Assembly (NCBI RefSeq): GCF_013744875.1
Contig: NZ_CP059399.1
Coordinates: 6,200,001 to 6,264,000, forward strand
Length of the DNA stretch: 64,000 nt
DNA from: Nocardia huaxiensis
Lineage (GTDB): Bacteria; Actinomycetota; Actinomycetes; Mycobacteriales; Mycobacteriaceae
Direction: 5' to 3'
Position numbers and translations under genes: made by a program. Below the pieces are notes generated by a model. The model ran no database searches, was not told the DNA's origin, and was given only the letters and a program-made list of their open reading frames with translations. Of the stretch, positions 1-8,758 are shown piece by piece; position 1 is the first letter of the stretch, and each line of letters opens with the position of its first letter.

Positions 1-1692
1 GAACGGCGACTTGGACGCCAGCATCAACAGCGGGGCGGTCACCAGGTAGAGCACGATCACGTCGAGGACGGTGGTGATGCCGAGGGTGAACGCGAAGCCC
101 TTCACCTGTCCGGCGGCCAGCATGTACAGCACCGCGGACGCGATCAGCGAGACGGTCTTACCGGAGAGGTTGGTGCGCTGGGCACGCTGCCAGCCGCGCG
201 GCACCGCCGAACGGAAGCTGCGGCCCTCGCGCATCTCGTCCTTGATGCGTTCGAAGAACACCACGAACGAGTCGGCGGTCAGACCGATACCGATGATCAG
301 ACCGGCGATACCGGCCAGGTCGAGGGTGAAGCCGATCCAGCGGCCCAGCAGGATGATCACGCCGTACACGGCCACACCGGCCATGAGCAGCGAGAAACCG
401 GCCAGCAGGCCGAGCATGCGGTAGACGATCAGGCAGTACAGCAGCACCGCCACCAGGCCGATGGCGCCCGCGATGAGCGAGGCCCGCAGCGAGCTCAAAC
501 CCAGTGTCGCCGAGACGGTTTCGGCTTCGGAGGTGGTGAAGGACAGCGGCAGCGAACCGTACTTGAGCTGGTTGGCCAGCTCGGTGGCGCTGGCCTTGGT
601 GAAGCTGCCCGAGATCTCGGTGTTGCCGCCGTACTGGTTGCCGTCGTTGATCCGCGGCGCGCTCACGACCCGCGAGTCCAGGGTGAAGGCCAGCTGGTTG
701 GTCGGCGCCGGCTTGGACACGTATTCGGTGGTCAGCTTGCCCCAGGTGTCGGCGCCGCTGGACTTGAAGTCGATGGCGACCGTCCACTGCGGCTGACCCT
801 GGCGCGGCGCGACCGCCTGCGCGTCCTTGATCTCCTGGCCGTCCAGGGCGGACTTGGCCAGCAGGTACACGTACTGGCCGTCGGTGGAGCAGGTGACCAG
901 CGGCAGGTTCGGGTCGTCGTTGCCCGCCAGCGGATCCGGCTTGCTGCAGTCCATGGTCAGCATGGCCAGCTGCTGCACGTTCGGGTCGGTGCTCTGCCGG
1001 GTCGCCTTCGCCTCGGCGATCTCCTGCTGCGTCTTCTGCGCGGTGGTCAGGCCACCGGTGGGCTTGGGGGCCTCCGTGGTCGCCGGAGCCTCAGTGGTCG
1101 CCGGAGCCTCGGTGGTCGGTGCGGGCGCCTCGGTGGTCGGGGCCTGCGCCGGGAACACCCGGTTCTGCGGGGCGGGAGCCTCGCTGGTCGCCGGGGCGTC
1201 GGTCGCGGGCGCGTCGGTGGCGGGCGCCTCGAGGCCGGGCACGGCGGGTGCGGTGGTCGGCGCGCCGCCGGCGGGCGGCGTGGTCGGCGCGGTGGCCCCA
1301 CCCTGCTTCTGCGCCTGGATCATGTTCTGCACCGGCCGGATGTAGAGCTTGGCCGTGGTGGCGAGAGTCTTTGCCTGCGAACCACTGTCGCCCGGCACGG
1401 TGATCACCAGATTGTCGCCGTCGATCACGACCTCCGAACCGGAGACGCCGAGACCGTTGACACGCTGCTCGATGATGTCCTGCGCGCGACGCAGGGCGTC
1501 CTGGCTGGGCTTACCGCCGTCGGGAGTGCGCGGAGTGAGCGTGACGCGGGTGCCGCCCTGCAGGTCGATACCGAGTTTCGGGGTGTGGGCCTTGTCGCCG
1601 GTGAAGAACACCAGACCGAATATCAAGGCCAGCAGCGCGGCGTAGACGCCCAGCAGGCGCCATGGATGCGCCGATCCCTGGGAAGGTGGCAC
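1..1692 (-). CDS. secD: Protein translocase subunit SecD, 3' end beyond window
   Basis: Membrane component that uses the proton-motive force to help SecYEG-SecA export proteins. 564 codons are present; the C-terminus lies past the left edge. The GTG at 1692-1690 is chosen because AGGAG lies about 10 nt upstream. A first membrane helix (about residues 9-30) is followed by the SecD hallmark LGIDLQGGTR. An Ala/Thr/Pro-rich linker (about residues 125-210) precedes the rest of the periplasmic domain. The C-terminal membrane block includes TADSFVVFFERIKDE, typical of SecD/SecF. It follows yajC by 97 nt, the usual yajC-secD-secF order. The low-complexity linker is common in actinobacterial SecD. Confidence 0.95.
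   Translation of the reverse strand, partial: MPPSQGSAHPWRLLGVYAALLALIFGLVFFTGDKAHTPKLGIDLQGGTRVTLTPRTPDGGKPSQDALRRAQDIIEQRVNGLGVSGSEVVIDGDNLVITVPGDSGSQAKTLATTAKLYIRPVQNMIQAQKQGGATAPTTPPAGGAPTTAPAVPGLEAPATDAPATDAPATSEAPAPQNRVFPAQAPTTEAPAPTTEAPATTEAPATTEAPKPTGGLTTAQKTQQEIAEAKATRQSTDPNVQQLAMLTMDCSKPDPLAGNDDPNLPLVTCSTDGQYVYLLAKSALDGQEIKDAQAVAPRQGQPQWTVAIDFKSSGADTWGKLTTEYVSKPAPTNQLAFTLDSRVVSAPRINDGNQYGGNTEISGSFTKASATELANQLKYGSLPLSFTTSEAETVSATLGLSSLRASLIAGAIGLVAVLLYCLIVYRMLGLLAGFSLLMAGVAVYGVIILLGRWIGFTLDLAGIAGLIIGIGLTADSFVVFFERIKDEMREGRSFRSAVPRGWQRAQRTNLSGKTVSLIASAVLYMLAAGQVKGFAFTLGITTVLDVIVLYLVTAPLLMLASKSPF
1070..1230. repeat. Degenerate 18-21 bp tandem repeat inside secD
   Basis: Units close to GCCTCNGTGGTCGCCGGA begin at 1070, 1088, 1106 (21 bp) and 1127, with looser copies to about 1230. 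On the coding strand they specify the Thr-Thr-Glu-Ala-Pro-Ala linker of SecD. All units are multiples of three, so copy-number change would keep the frame. Confidence 0.7.
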
Positions 1693-1789
1693 GGTTCGTA
1701 ATCTCCTAGGCCGGAATCGAGGTGGTTGCGGGCGCACGCCGCAGCGCCACCGGCCGCCGGATTCGAGGCGGCCGATGGCGCGCGGTATG

Positions 1790-2146
1790 TCAGTCCTTGG
1801 TCAGCCGCGGGGCTTCGTCGGCGGTCTCGCCGGTCGCCTCGGTGGCGGCCGGAGCGGTGTCCGGGGTCGAATCCTCGGTGGTGTCGGCGACGTCGTCATT
1901 GCGGATCTCGCGGATCGCGGCCCGCGACCAGGTGGTCACGACATCCTCGGCGATCTCGAGGTCGACGCTGGTGTCATCGGTGTCGACAACGGTGCCGTAC
2001 AGCCCCGACGTGGTGATGACCCGGTCGCCGACCTTCAGGTTGTCCTGCATCTCGGTCACCTTGGCCATCTCCCGCTTCTGTCGGCGTACGCCGAGGAACA
2101 TCGGGATGAGCAGAGCAACCAGCAGCAGTGGCAGCAGAAGGTCCAT
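1790..2146 (-). CDS. yajC: Preprotein translocase subunit YajC
   Basis: Small single-pass accessory subunit of the SecDF complex. The 118-residue product opens with one hydrophobic helix (residues 2-18), followed by a basic RRQKRE stop and the YajC core (VGDRVITTSGLYGTVV, about residues 38-53). A long acidic Thr/Glu-rich tail runs from about residue 87, typical of actinobacterial YajC. It sits directly upstream of secD. Length and order match the family. Confidence 0.95.
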   Translation of the reverse strand: MDLLLPLLLVALLIPMFLGVRRQKREMAKVTEMQDNLKVGDRVITTSGLYGTVVDTDDTSVDLEIAEDVVTTWSRAAIREIRNDDVADTTEDSTPDTAPAATEATGETADEAPRLTKD

Positions 2147-2297
2147 CGTCGAAGTCAGCCCCTAGTCAGTGGTCGGTTGGGTCGTTTACCCAGACAGTCT
2201 GCCAGCACAACCTAAGACAAGGCGCGCCGACTCTCTAACCGGAGCGGCCAGGAATCCGCTCTCGGCGTAACCACTCGGCCCGCGGGCCCGCCTCGAT

Positions 2298-2591
2298 TCA
2301 ACAGGGAGTAGCCAATTCGACGATGGCGGCGGCGGCCGTGCAGGTGAGCAGAACGCCGCCCGCCGCGGCGAACACGCGGGGGACGCCGGAGCGAATGCCG
2401 GTGCGGGCGAACCTGTTCGGCGTGGGCTCACGGTCACGGATCTGCTTCGCCGGCGCGGCAGTTCCCACTCCCGCATCGGGTGCGGCAGCGCCGGGCCGCG
2501 ACTGGGCGCCGTCCGCCGAGGTCGCCCGCCGGGCGCGCACCCGGCGGCGGATGAGCGTGGTCAGTGCCACCAGGGCCGTCATCACCAGCAT
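2298..2591 (-). CDS. Small hypothetical membrane protein
   Basis: 97 residues with a short hydrophobic N-terminus (residues 1-13) followed by a run of arginines, a polar middle, and a second hydrophobic stretch near the C-terminus (about 71-93). It sits between yajC and a reductase, 14 nt downstream of the latter's stop. No family is recognised. The two hydrophobic ends and the absence of a competing frame favour a real gene, but the start is uncertain. Confidence 0.45.
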   Translation of the reverse strand: MLVMTALVALTTLIRRRVRARRATSADGAQSRPGAAAPDAGVGTAAPAKQIRDREPTPNRFARTGIRSGVPRVFAAAGGVLLTCTAAAAIVELATPC

Positions 2592-2605
2592 GTGTCAACC
2601 CCGGT

Positions 2606-3634
2606 TCATCCGGCGGTGGCGGGCGCGACGGCCGGAGACGCGCTGCGTGCACGCGGACGGCCCGGGTCGGCGACGACGCCATGGTCGATGAGGCCGGCGG
2701 CGGTGTCGAAAAGAGACTCCGTGAACGGCCGCATGGTCCAACCCAGTTCGCGGCGAGCCTTGGCGGCGCTGACGCGTTCCTCACGTCCCAGGAAGCGGGC
2801 GGCGCTGCGGGCATTGGCATCGAAGCGACCGGCGAGGCGAACCAGGAAGTCGGGCATGGCGAGCGTGGAGACGCGATAGCGGGTCGCCAGGGTGCGGGCC
2901 ATGTCACGCAGCGGAATGTGTTCGCCCGCAACGATGTAGCGGTTGCCTGCGGCCTGCGGGAGCTCCATGGCGAGGCGGTGCGCGGTGGCCACGTCGCGGA
3001 CGTCGACGGTGGAGAAGCCGATATTCGGCAGGGCGGGCATCTCGCGGGCCAGCAGGATGCGGATGACATCGGCGGAGGTGCTCAGTCCGGAACCGTGCTG
3101 GATCGGGCCGAGGATCATGCCCGGATTGATCACGGCCAGTTCGAGTTCCGGGTGCTCGGCGGCGAAATCCCAGGCGGCACGCTCGGCGAGGGTCTTGCTC
3201 TTCGGGTAGGCGTCGCAGGCCGCCAGATCCGACCAGTCCGCCTCGGTGCACTCGTGCGTGCGGCCGATCCGCACGGCCGCGATGGAGGAGGTGAGCACGA
3301 CGCGTTCGACGCCCGCCACCGCGGCCGCGCGCAGGACCCGCAGGGTGCCGTCCACGGCGGGGCGGATGAGTTCGTCCTCGTGCTCGGGTTCGCGGGGCGG
3401 GAACGGCGAGGCGGTGTGCACGACGAAGCGGCAGCCCGCGACCGCTTCGGCCCATCCGGCGTCCGAGGACAGATCGGCTTCGACCAGTTCCACACCGGTG
3501 AGATGCGCGGTGGCCGCGCTCTTGGCCAGTGAGCGCACGGTGCCGCGCACCTCGTATCCCTGCTGCTGTAGTTCGCTGACGACGTGTCCGGCCAGGTAGC
3601 CCGAAACTCCGGTCACGAGAACACGATTCGACAT
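2606..3634 (-). CDS. NAD(P)-dependent epimerase/dihydroflavonol-reductase-like extended SDR
   Basis: Predicted NAD(P)-dependent oxidoreductase of the extended short-chain dehydrogenase group. The N-terminal nucleotide motif GVSGYLAG is at residues 9-16, a TSS catalytic serine region at about 115-117, and the active-site YPKSK (Y143, K147) fits YxxxK. 342 residues is normal for the family. It is divergent from a TetR gene, with a perfect inverted repeat between them, so it is probably that repressor's target. The substrate cannot be inferred. The C-terminal 25 residues (Arg/Ala/Pro-rich) look non-conserved. Confidence 0.85.
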   Translation of the reverse strand: MSNRVLVTGVSGYLAGHVVSELQQQGYEVRGTVRSLAKSAATAHLTGVELVEADLSSDAGWAEAVAGCRFVVHTASPFPPREPEHEDELIRPAVDGTLRVLRAAAVAGVERVVLTSSIAAVRIGRTHECTEADWSDLAACDAYPKSKTLAERAAWDFAAEHPELELAVINPGMILGPIQHGSGLSTSADVIRILLAREMPALPNIGFSTVDVRDVATAHRLAMELPQAAGNRYIVAGEHIPLRDMARTLATRYRVSTLAMPDFLVRLAGRFDANARSAARFLGREERVSAAKARRELGWTMRPFTESLFDTAAGLIDHGVVADPGRPRARSASPAVAPATAG

Positions 3635-3656
3635 TGCTCGACTCCGATCTAATCAG

Positions 3657-3673
3657 TGTTTAGAATCTAAACA
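3657..3673. promoter_or_regulatory. Perfect inverted-repeat operator between SDR and TetR genes
   Basis: TGTTTAGA-A-TCTAAACA: perfect 8-bp arms around one central base, in an AT-rich island. It lies 22 bp from the SDR start and 48 bp from the preferred TetR start. TetR repressors usually bind such sites next to their own gene, so autoregulation plus control of the SDR is inferred. Confidence 0.75.
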
Positions 3674-3721
3674 ATGTATAGATTCACCGGGCGTGCGGTG
3701 TCAACCCCGTACTCTCATCGC

Positions 3722-4351
3722 ATGCCGCCGACGAAGGACCGCTACCACCACGGGGACCTGCGCGAGGAACTGCTGCGCGCGTCCCTGCAGCTCATCGAGT
3801 CCGAGGGGCTGGCGGCGGTGAGCCTGCGCAAGGTGGCGCGCGAGGCCGGGGTCAGTCCGGGCGCGCCGTATCACCACTTCGCCGACCGCTCGGCCCTGCT
3901 GGCGGCCCTGAGCAATCGCGGATTCGAACACCTGCGAGACCGCATGGCGGCGGCGCGCGCCACCTCCGGCTCTCCCATGGAAACCCTGGTCGCCATGGGC
4001 GAGGCGTATGTGCGGTTCGCTCGCGAGCAGCCGGCCTACTTCCGGCTCATGTTCCGGCCGGAACTCTCACAGCCGGAGAAGAATCCGGATACCGAAGGCG
4101 CCGGGGATCAAGCCTTCGCCCTGCTCGAGGAGACCGTCACGGAAGCCACCGCGGACGGCGTGCTGCCCGCCGCCGACACCGAGACCTTCACCCTGGCCTG
4201 GTGGGCGCTCGCACACGGGCTGGCCTCGCTCGAACTGGACGGCAAACTGGTGCACCGCGCCGAGCAGATGGGCACCTCGGCCTCGATTCTCGCCGACCGC
4301 GTCACCCGCATGTTCGCCGAGCTCATCGAATCGACCCGAATCACGGGCTGA
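3722..4351 (+). CDS. TetR/AcrR family transcriptional regulator
   Basis: 209-residue regulator with an N-terminal helix-turn-helix (SLRKVAREAGVSPGAPYHHF, about residues 36-55) and a C-terminal ligand domain with the WWALAHGL helix. An upstream in-frame ATG at 3674 abuts the operator and adds 16 residues of unlike composition, so the ATG at 3722 (MPPTKDRYHHGDLR) is preferred, matching usual TetR N-termini. It is divergent from the SDR gene, its likely target. Confidence 0.85.
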   Translation: MPPTKDRYHHGDLREELLRASLQLIESEGLAAVSLRKVAREAGVSPGAPYHHFADRSALLAALSNRGFEHLRDRMAAARATSGSPMETLVAMGEAYVRFAREQPAYFRLMFRPELSQPEKNPDTEGAGDQAFALLEETVTEATADGVLPAADTETFTLAWWALAHGLASLELDGKLVHRAEQMGTSASILADRVTRMFAELIESTRITG

Positions 4352-4357
4352 ACGACG

Positions 4358-4400
4358 AAAAGAGGGCGGTACCAAGACCTTCCGGCCTCGGCACCGCCCT
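4358..4400 (-). terminator. Hairpin terminator between convergent TetR and monooxygenase genes
   Basis: AGGGCGGT (4363-4370) pairs with ACCGCCCT (4393-4400). On the minus strand the stem is followed by CTCTTTTC, a short U-tract, so it best serves the monooxygenase gene ending at 4416. It may also stop plus-strand transcription. Confidence 0.6.
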
Positions 4401-4415
4401 GCCGACTGTCTCACC

Positions 4416-5909
4416 TCAGGCCGGAACCGGCCCGTAGCTGTAGTCGTCCAGCGGGAAGCTCACCGCGTGACGGTGGGTGGTCAGCGTGCTGTTGGGGCGC
4501 AGCAGCGCGGCTTCGCCGTGCTGGTTGTAGTAGTAGCTGCGCGCCGTCGAGCACTGGCCGTCGTAGAAGACCGAGGAGCCCAGCTTCTCGGTGACGGTGT
4601 CGAGGAACTTCTTGTTGGCTTCCTCGGTGACCTCGAAGACCTGTTCGCCGCGCCGGAACATCTCGGTGAACAGCCGCCCGATGTGCTTCATCTGCGCCTC
4701 GATGGTCGTGAAGTACGACAGGCCGCTGTAGGAGTACGGGCTGTTGAGGGACAGGAAGTTGGGGAACTTCGGCACGGTGATGCCCTCGTAGGCCTGGAAG
4801 CGGTTGTCGCGCCAGAACTTTCCGAGGTTGACGCCGTCACGGCCGATGATCTCGATGGCCGGGAAGTTGACGTCCCAGAGGTTGAAGCCGGTGGCCAGCA
4901 CCAGGGTGTCGATCTCGGTCTTGTGTCCGTCGGCGGTGACGATGCCGTCGGGTTCGATGTGGTCGATGGAGTTGGTCTCCAGCCGCACATGCGGCTCGTT
5001 GAAGATCTTGAAGTACTTGTTGGAGAAGGTGGGCCGCTTGCAGCCGAAGTCGTAGTCCGGCGTCATGGCCTTGCGGGTCTTCTTGTCGCGCAGCTGGCTG
5101 AACATGTGCGCCTTGGCCAGCACGCCGGCGGCCTTGTTCAGCGGCTTGGCCTCCTTGAAGTGCAGCACGCCGATGACCATGAGGCCCTCCAGCAGGGTCG
5201 TGTTGACCATGCGAGCGGCCTTCTGCGTCAAGGGAACTCGCTGGAACAGGCCCTGTAGTCGCTCCGGGATCTCGAAGTCGATCTTGGGCACCACCCAGAT
5301 GGGGGTGCGCTGGAAGACGGTCAGCTCGCTGACCTTCGCGGCCAGTTCCGGCGCGAGCTGCACACCGGTCGCGCCGGTGCCGATGAGCGCGGCCTTGCGA
5401 CCGGTCAGATCGTAGGAGTCGTCCCACGCGGTGGAGTGGATGATCTTGCCCTGGAAGGTCTCGATCCCCGGGAACGGCGGGGTGTAGGGCTGTGACAGGA
5501 ATCCGGTGGCGGTGAAAATGTAGCGCGCCGTGAGGGATTCACCGTTCTCGATGGCGACCGACCACTGCTGGTGCTCCTCGTCCCAGCGCGCCCCGCCGAC
5601 CACGGTGTTGAAGCGCATGCGCCGGCGCAGGTCGTACTTGTCGGCCACGTGCTCGGCGTACTTCTTGAGTTCCGCGCCCGGCGCGAACAGCCGCGACCAG
5701 TGCGGGTTGGGTTCGAAGGAGTACGAGTAGGTCACCGAGGCGATGTCCACGGCCAGGCCCGGGTAGTGGTTGACGTGCCAGGTGCCGCCGAGATCGTCCT
5801 CGCGCTCGAGGATCAGAAAGTTGCTCAGGCCGAGCCGATCCAGCTCGATGCCCGCCCCCATACCGCCGAAACCAGCACCGACCACGATGGCGTCGTACTG
5901 AGGTGCCAC
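4416..5909 (-). CDS. Flavin-containing (Baeyer-Villiger type) monooxygenase
   Basis: FAD/NADPH monooxygenase inserting one oxygen into ketones or similar substrates. The 497 residues carry the FAD motif GAGFGG (11-16), the Baeyer-Villiger fingerprint form FxGxxxHxxxW with Asp in place of Pro (FQGKIIHSTAWD, 152-163) and the NADPH motif GTGATG (177-182). An ATGF motif occurs in the C-terminal half (LVLATGFNLWD). Length and motifs fit the single-component class I group that includes mycobacterial EthA. Divergent from a TetR gene, an arrangement resembling ethA/ethR, but orthology to EthA is not established. Confidence 0.85.
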   Translation of the reverse strand: MAPQYDAIVVGAGFGGMGAGIELDRLGLSNFLILEREDDLGGTWHVNHYPGLAVDIASVTYSYSFEPNPHWSRLFAPGAELKKYAEHVADKYDLRRRMRFNTVVGGARWDEEHQQWSVAIENGESLTARYIFTATGFLSQPYTPPFPGIETFQGKIIHSTAWDDSYDLTGRKAALIGTGATGVQLAPELAAKVSELTVFQRTPIWVVPKIDFEIPERLQGLFQRVPLTQKAARMVNTTLLEGLMVIGVLHFKEAKPLNKAAGVLAKAHMFSQLRDKKTRKAMTPDYDFGCKRPTFSNKYFKIFNEPHVRLETNSIDHIEPDGIVTADGHKTEIDTLVLATGFNLWDVNFPAIEIIGRDGVNLGKFWRDNRFQAYEGITVPKFPNFLSLNSPYSYSGLSYFTTIEAQMKHIGRLFTEMFRRGEQVFEVTEEANKKFLDTVTEKLGSSVFYDGQCSTARSYYYNQHGEAALLRPNSTLTTHRHAVSFPLDDYSYGPVPA

Positions 5910-5945
5910 AGCGAACCTCCCTGCAAGAATGTGAATCGTTTATCA

Positions 5946-5965
5946 CGGAATGACATCTCATTCCG
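5946..5965. promoter_or_regulatory. Inverted-repeat operator between monooxygenase and TetR genes
   Basis: CGGAATGA-CATC-TCATTCCG: perfect 8-bp arms, 4-bp spacer. Weaker outer symmetry is given by ATCAC (5943-5947) and GTGAT (5969-5973). It lies 36 bp from the monooxygenase start and 26 bp from the chosen TetR start. Likely binding site of the adjacent TetR protein. Confidence 0.7.
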
Positions 5966-5991
5966 TTTGTGATCACCGTATCATCGGTGCT

Positions 5992-6615
5992 GTGACGAAG
6001 CCATCCTCGAGAATCGAACGGCGCAAGGCCGAACTCCGCCAGGAGATCATCGACACCGCATTCGTGTGCTTCGCCGAGCAGGGCTATCACGCCACCGGGA
6101 TCGCCGATATCGCCGCTGAGCTGGGCATCGGGCACGGCACGTTCTACCGCTACTTCAGCAATAAGCGCGACATCATCGACCATGTGATCGACGATGTGGC
6201 CGCCCGCATCATCGAGGCGCTCGGCACCGAGAACGCGCCCGACGCCGCCGAGTCGCTGGAGGAGTACCGGGAGCAGACCGAGCGCATCGGCATGGCCCTC
6301 ACCCGCATCCTGCTGGAAGACCGCCGGGTGGCGCAGCTGCTGCTGTTCCAGGCCACCGGCATCGACGCCGAACTGACCACCCGGTTGTATGGGCTCATGG
6401 ACACCGCCGACGCGCTCACCGCCGGCTACCTCGAACACGGGGTGGAGCGCGGCTACCTGCGCGCCGATCTGGATACCCGCAATACCGCGCGCGCGGTCAC
6501 CGGCATGATCCTGGCCGCCATCCTGCACGGCCTGCGCGATCCCGACGAGATGGCCGCCGGACAGCTCACGCAGGCGATTCGCCGGCTGCTCGTGGACGGC
6601 ATCCGCAGAGACTGA
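5992..6615 (+). CDS. TetR family transcriptional regulator next to the monooxygenase
   Basis: 207 residues from the GTG at 5992 (VTKPSSRIERRKAELRQ). An upstream in-frame ATG at 5950 lies inside the inverted repeat and is rejected. The helix-turn-helix reads GIADIAAELGIGHGTFYRYF, followed by an all-helical ligand domain. By position it likely represses the divergent monooxygenase; the inducer is unknown. Confidence 0.85.
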   Translation: MTKPSSRIERRKAELRQEIIDTAFVCFAEQGYHATGIADIAAELGIGHGTFYRYFSNKRDIIDHVIDDVAARIIEALGTENAPDAAESLEEYREQTERIGMALTRILLEDRRVAQLLLFQATGIDAELTTRLYGLMDTADALTAGYLEHGVERGYLRADLDTRNTARAVTGMILAAILHGLRDPDEMAAGQLTQAIRRLLVDGIRRD

Positions 6616-6673
6616 CCGGTCGCACTCGATTCGCATGGGGCGGCAGCGATTCGGACATGACCGCATTGGCACA

Positions 6674-7231
6674 ATGACCCGCGTGACCCCCGAGGACGTA
6701 CGCCGCAAGGATTTCGGCAAAGCCCCGTTCGGGCATCACGGCTACCATCCCGCCCAGGTGGATGCCTTCTGCGCGCGCATCGCCGACACCATGCTCGGGC
6801 GCGATCATCTCACCGCCTCCGATATCCGGCAGATGCATTTCGACGGCGCGCCGCGCGGGAATCGCGGCTACGACCCGGAACAGGTCGACGACTTCCTCGA
6901 CCATGTCTGCATCGAACTGGAATTCCTGCGGCTGGGCCGATCCCGCGTCCCCAACGGGCGCGTCGACGACACCCTCACCCACGACGATGTGCTGCGCATC
7001 CAGTTCTCCGCGCCCCCGCACGGGCTATCCGGGTACCGGGCCGAGGAGGTGGGGGCGTTCCTGGATCGGCTCGCCGCCACCCTGGCGCATCGCGGAGCGA
7101 ACGGCCTCACCGCGGACGACGTGCGGCACACCGCCTTTCACACCGCCGCGGACGGGGCTCCGGCTTACCATCGCGGAGAAGTGGACGCCTTCCTGGATCT
7201 GGTAGCGCATCAGCTCGACAAGTCACACTGA
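6674..7231 (+). CDS. Protein of four DivIVA-type N-terminal motifs
   Basis: 185 residues from the ATG at 6674. The protein is built almost entirely from four copies of a ~36-residue unit of the form [D]V/I-x3-F-x(8)-Y-x4-[Q/E]VD-x-FL, starting near residues 5, 47, 102 and 146. Each resembles the short membrane-contact/HTH-like head of DivIVA/Wag31 (for example GYDPEQVDDFLD). In DivIVA this head is followed by a long coiled coil; none is present here. The last copy is the most divergent. Function unknown; a scaffold or polar-growth role is only a guess. A GTG at 6683 is an alternative start. Confidence 0.7.
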   Translation: MTRVTPEDVRRKDFGKAPFGHHGYHPAQVDAFCARIADTMLGRDHLTASDIRQMHFDGAPRGNRGYDPEQVDDFLDHVCIELEFLRLGRSRVPNGRVDDTLTHDDVLRIQFSAPPHGLSGYRAEEVGAFLDRLAATLAHRGANGLTADDVRHTAFHTAADGAPAYHRGEVDAFLDLVAHQLDKSH

Positions 7232-7322
7232 CTTCTCGGCGGTGGACCGGGCGCGAACGGGTGGTGCCGAGTGCCCGTAGTTCCTATCGTCGAGGTATTG
7301 CGTTCCATCCCAGGAGGTTTCG

Positions 7323-8717
7323 GTGGTCCTCACTCCGGAAGAAGCCGTTGTCGGGCTGTTCGAACGGACAGCGACCACGGTGCCCGCCTATCGCGCGTTT
7401 CTCACCGAGCACGGGGTCGATCCGGACGCCGTGACCTCCTACGCGGATTTCACCAAGCTGCCGCTGGTGGACAAACCCGGGTATCTGCGCCGGTATTCGT
7501 TGCCGCAGCTGTGCCGGGACGGCCGCATCGGCGACATGATCGCGGTGTCCTCCGGATCGACCGGCGAACCGACCCCGTGGCCGCGCTCGCTGGGCGACGA
7601 GCAGCGCACCACCGCGCGCTTCGAGCAGGTCTTCCGCGACGGCTTCCGCGCGGACGAGCGCAGCACCCTCGCGGTGGTCTGCTTCGCACTGGGCACCTGG
7701 GTGGGCGGGCTCTACACCCTCGGCTGCGTCCGCGAGCTCGCCGCACGCGGCTACCCGGTGACGGCGGTCGCGCCCGGCAACAACAAGGCCGAAATCCTGC
7801 GTGTAATCGCCTCCCTGGCACCGCATTTCGATCAGGTCGTGCTGTTGGGCTATCCCCCGTTCCTCAAGGACGTGATCGACACCGGCCGCACCGCAGGCGT
7901 GCCGTGGCCCGACCACCGGATCAAACTCGTCACCGCCGGTGAGGTTTTCAGCGAGGAGTGGCGCAGCCTGGTCGCGCAGCGCGCCGGATGCGACCCGCGC
8001 ACCGATATCGCCTCCCTCTACGGCACCGCCGACGGCGGCGTGCTCGGCAACGAAACCCCGCTCTCGATCGAGATCCGCCGCCTGCTCGCCGCCCGCCCCG
8101 CCGTAGCGCGCGAACTCTTCGGCGAATCCCGCCTGCCCACCCTGGTCCAATACGACCCCTACCACCGCTTCTTCGAGGAGACCGACGGCACGCTCGTCGT
8201 CTCGGCCGACGGCGGAATCCCCCTGGTGCGCTATCACATTGCCGATGAGGGCGGCCTGATCCCCCATCACCGCATGCTGGATTTCCTGGCTTCCCACGAC
8301 CTGCGCCCGACGGTGTCCGGTCCCGAACAACCCTTCGTCTACGTGTTCGGCCGCAGCCACTTCACCGTCTCGTTCTACGGCGCGAACATCTACCCCGAGA
8401 ACATCACCGTCGGCCTGGAACAACCCGGCATCTGCGACCACATAACCGGCAAGTTCGTCGTGGAGGTCACCACCGACTCCGATCAGGACCGCAATCTCCA
8501 GGTCAGCGTCGAACTGGCCCCAGGCACCAGCCCGGTCACCGGCCTCGCCACTCGCATAGCCGATTCGATCCGCACCGAACTGCGCCGTCTCAACAGCGAA
8601 TTCACGCACTACGTCCCCGACCGCCGTCAGCACCCGCACGTCCTGCTGCATCCGCACGGCGACCCGGACTACTTCCCGCCCGGCGTCAAACACCGCTACA
8701 CCCGGCCTCCGGAGTAG
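7323..8717 (+). CDS. PaaK-like AMP-dependent ligase (phenylacetate-CoA ligase family)
   Basis: Predicted adenylate-forming enzyme activating an aromatic or other carboxylate. GTG at 7323 is supported by AGGAGG about 6 nt upstream. The adenylation P-loop SSGSTGEPTP lies at about residues 76-85; later motifs YGTADGG and the RYHIAD hinge also fit. 464 residues is close to PaaK (about 430-440). A methyltransferase gene follows 41 nt downstream on the same strand, so they may be co-transcribed. The acid substrate cannot be read from the sequence. Confidence 0.75.
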   Translation: MVLTPEEAVVGLFERTATTVPAYRAFLTEHGVDPDAVTSYADFTKLPLVDKPGYLRRYSLPQLCRDGRIGDMIAVSSGSTGEPTPWPRSLGDEQRTTARFEQVFRDGFRADERSTLAVVCFALGTWVGGLYTLGCVRELAARGYPVTAVAPGNNKAEILRVIASLAPHFDQVVLLGYPPFLKDVIDTGRTAGVPWPDHRIKLVTAGEVFSEEWRSLVAQRAGCDPRTDIASLYGTADGGVLGNETPLSIEIRRLLAARPAVARELFGESRLPTLVQYDPYHRFFEETDGTLVVSADGGIPLVRYHIADEGGLIPHHRMLDFLASHDLRPTVSGPEQPFVYVFGRSHFTVSFYGANIYPENITVGLEQPGICDHITGKFVVEVTTDSDQDRNLQVSVELAPGTSPVTGLATRIADSIRTELRRLNSEFTHYVPDRRQHPHVLLHPHGDPDYFPPGVKHRYTRPPE

Positions 8718-8758
8718 CTTGGAGGTCGCCCGAGCTCGCTACCGCAGGTGGAGGACGT

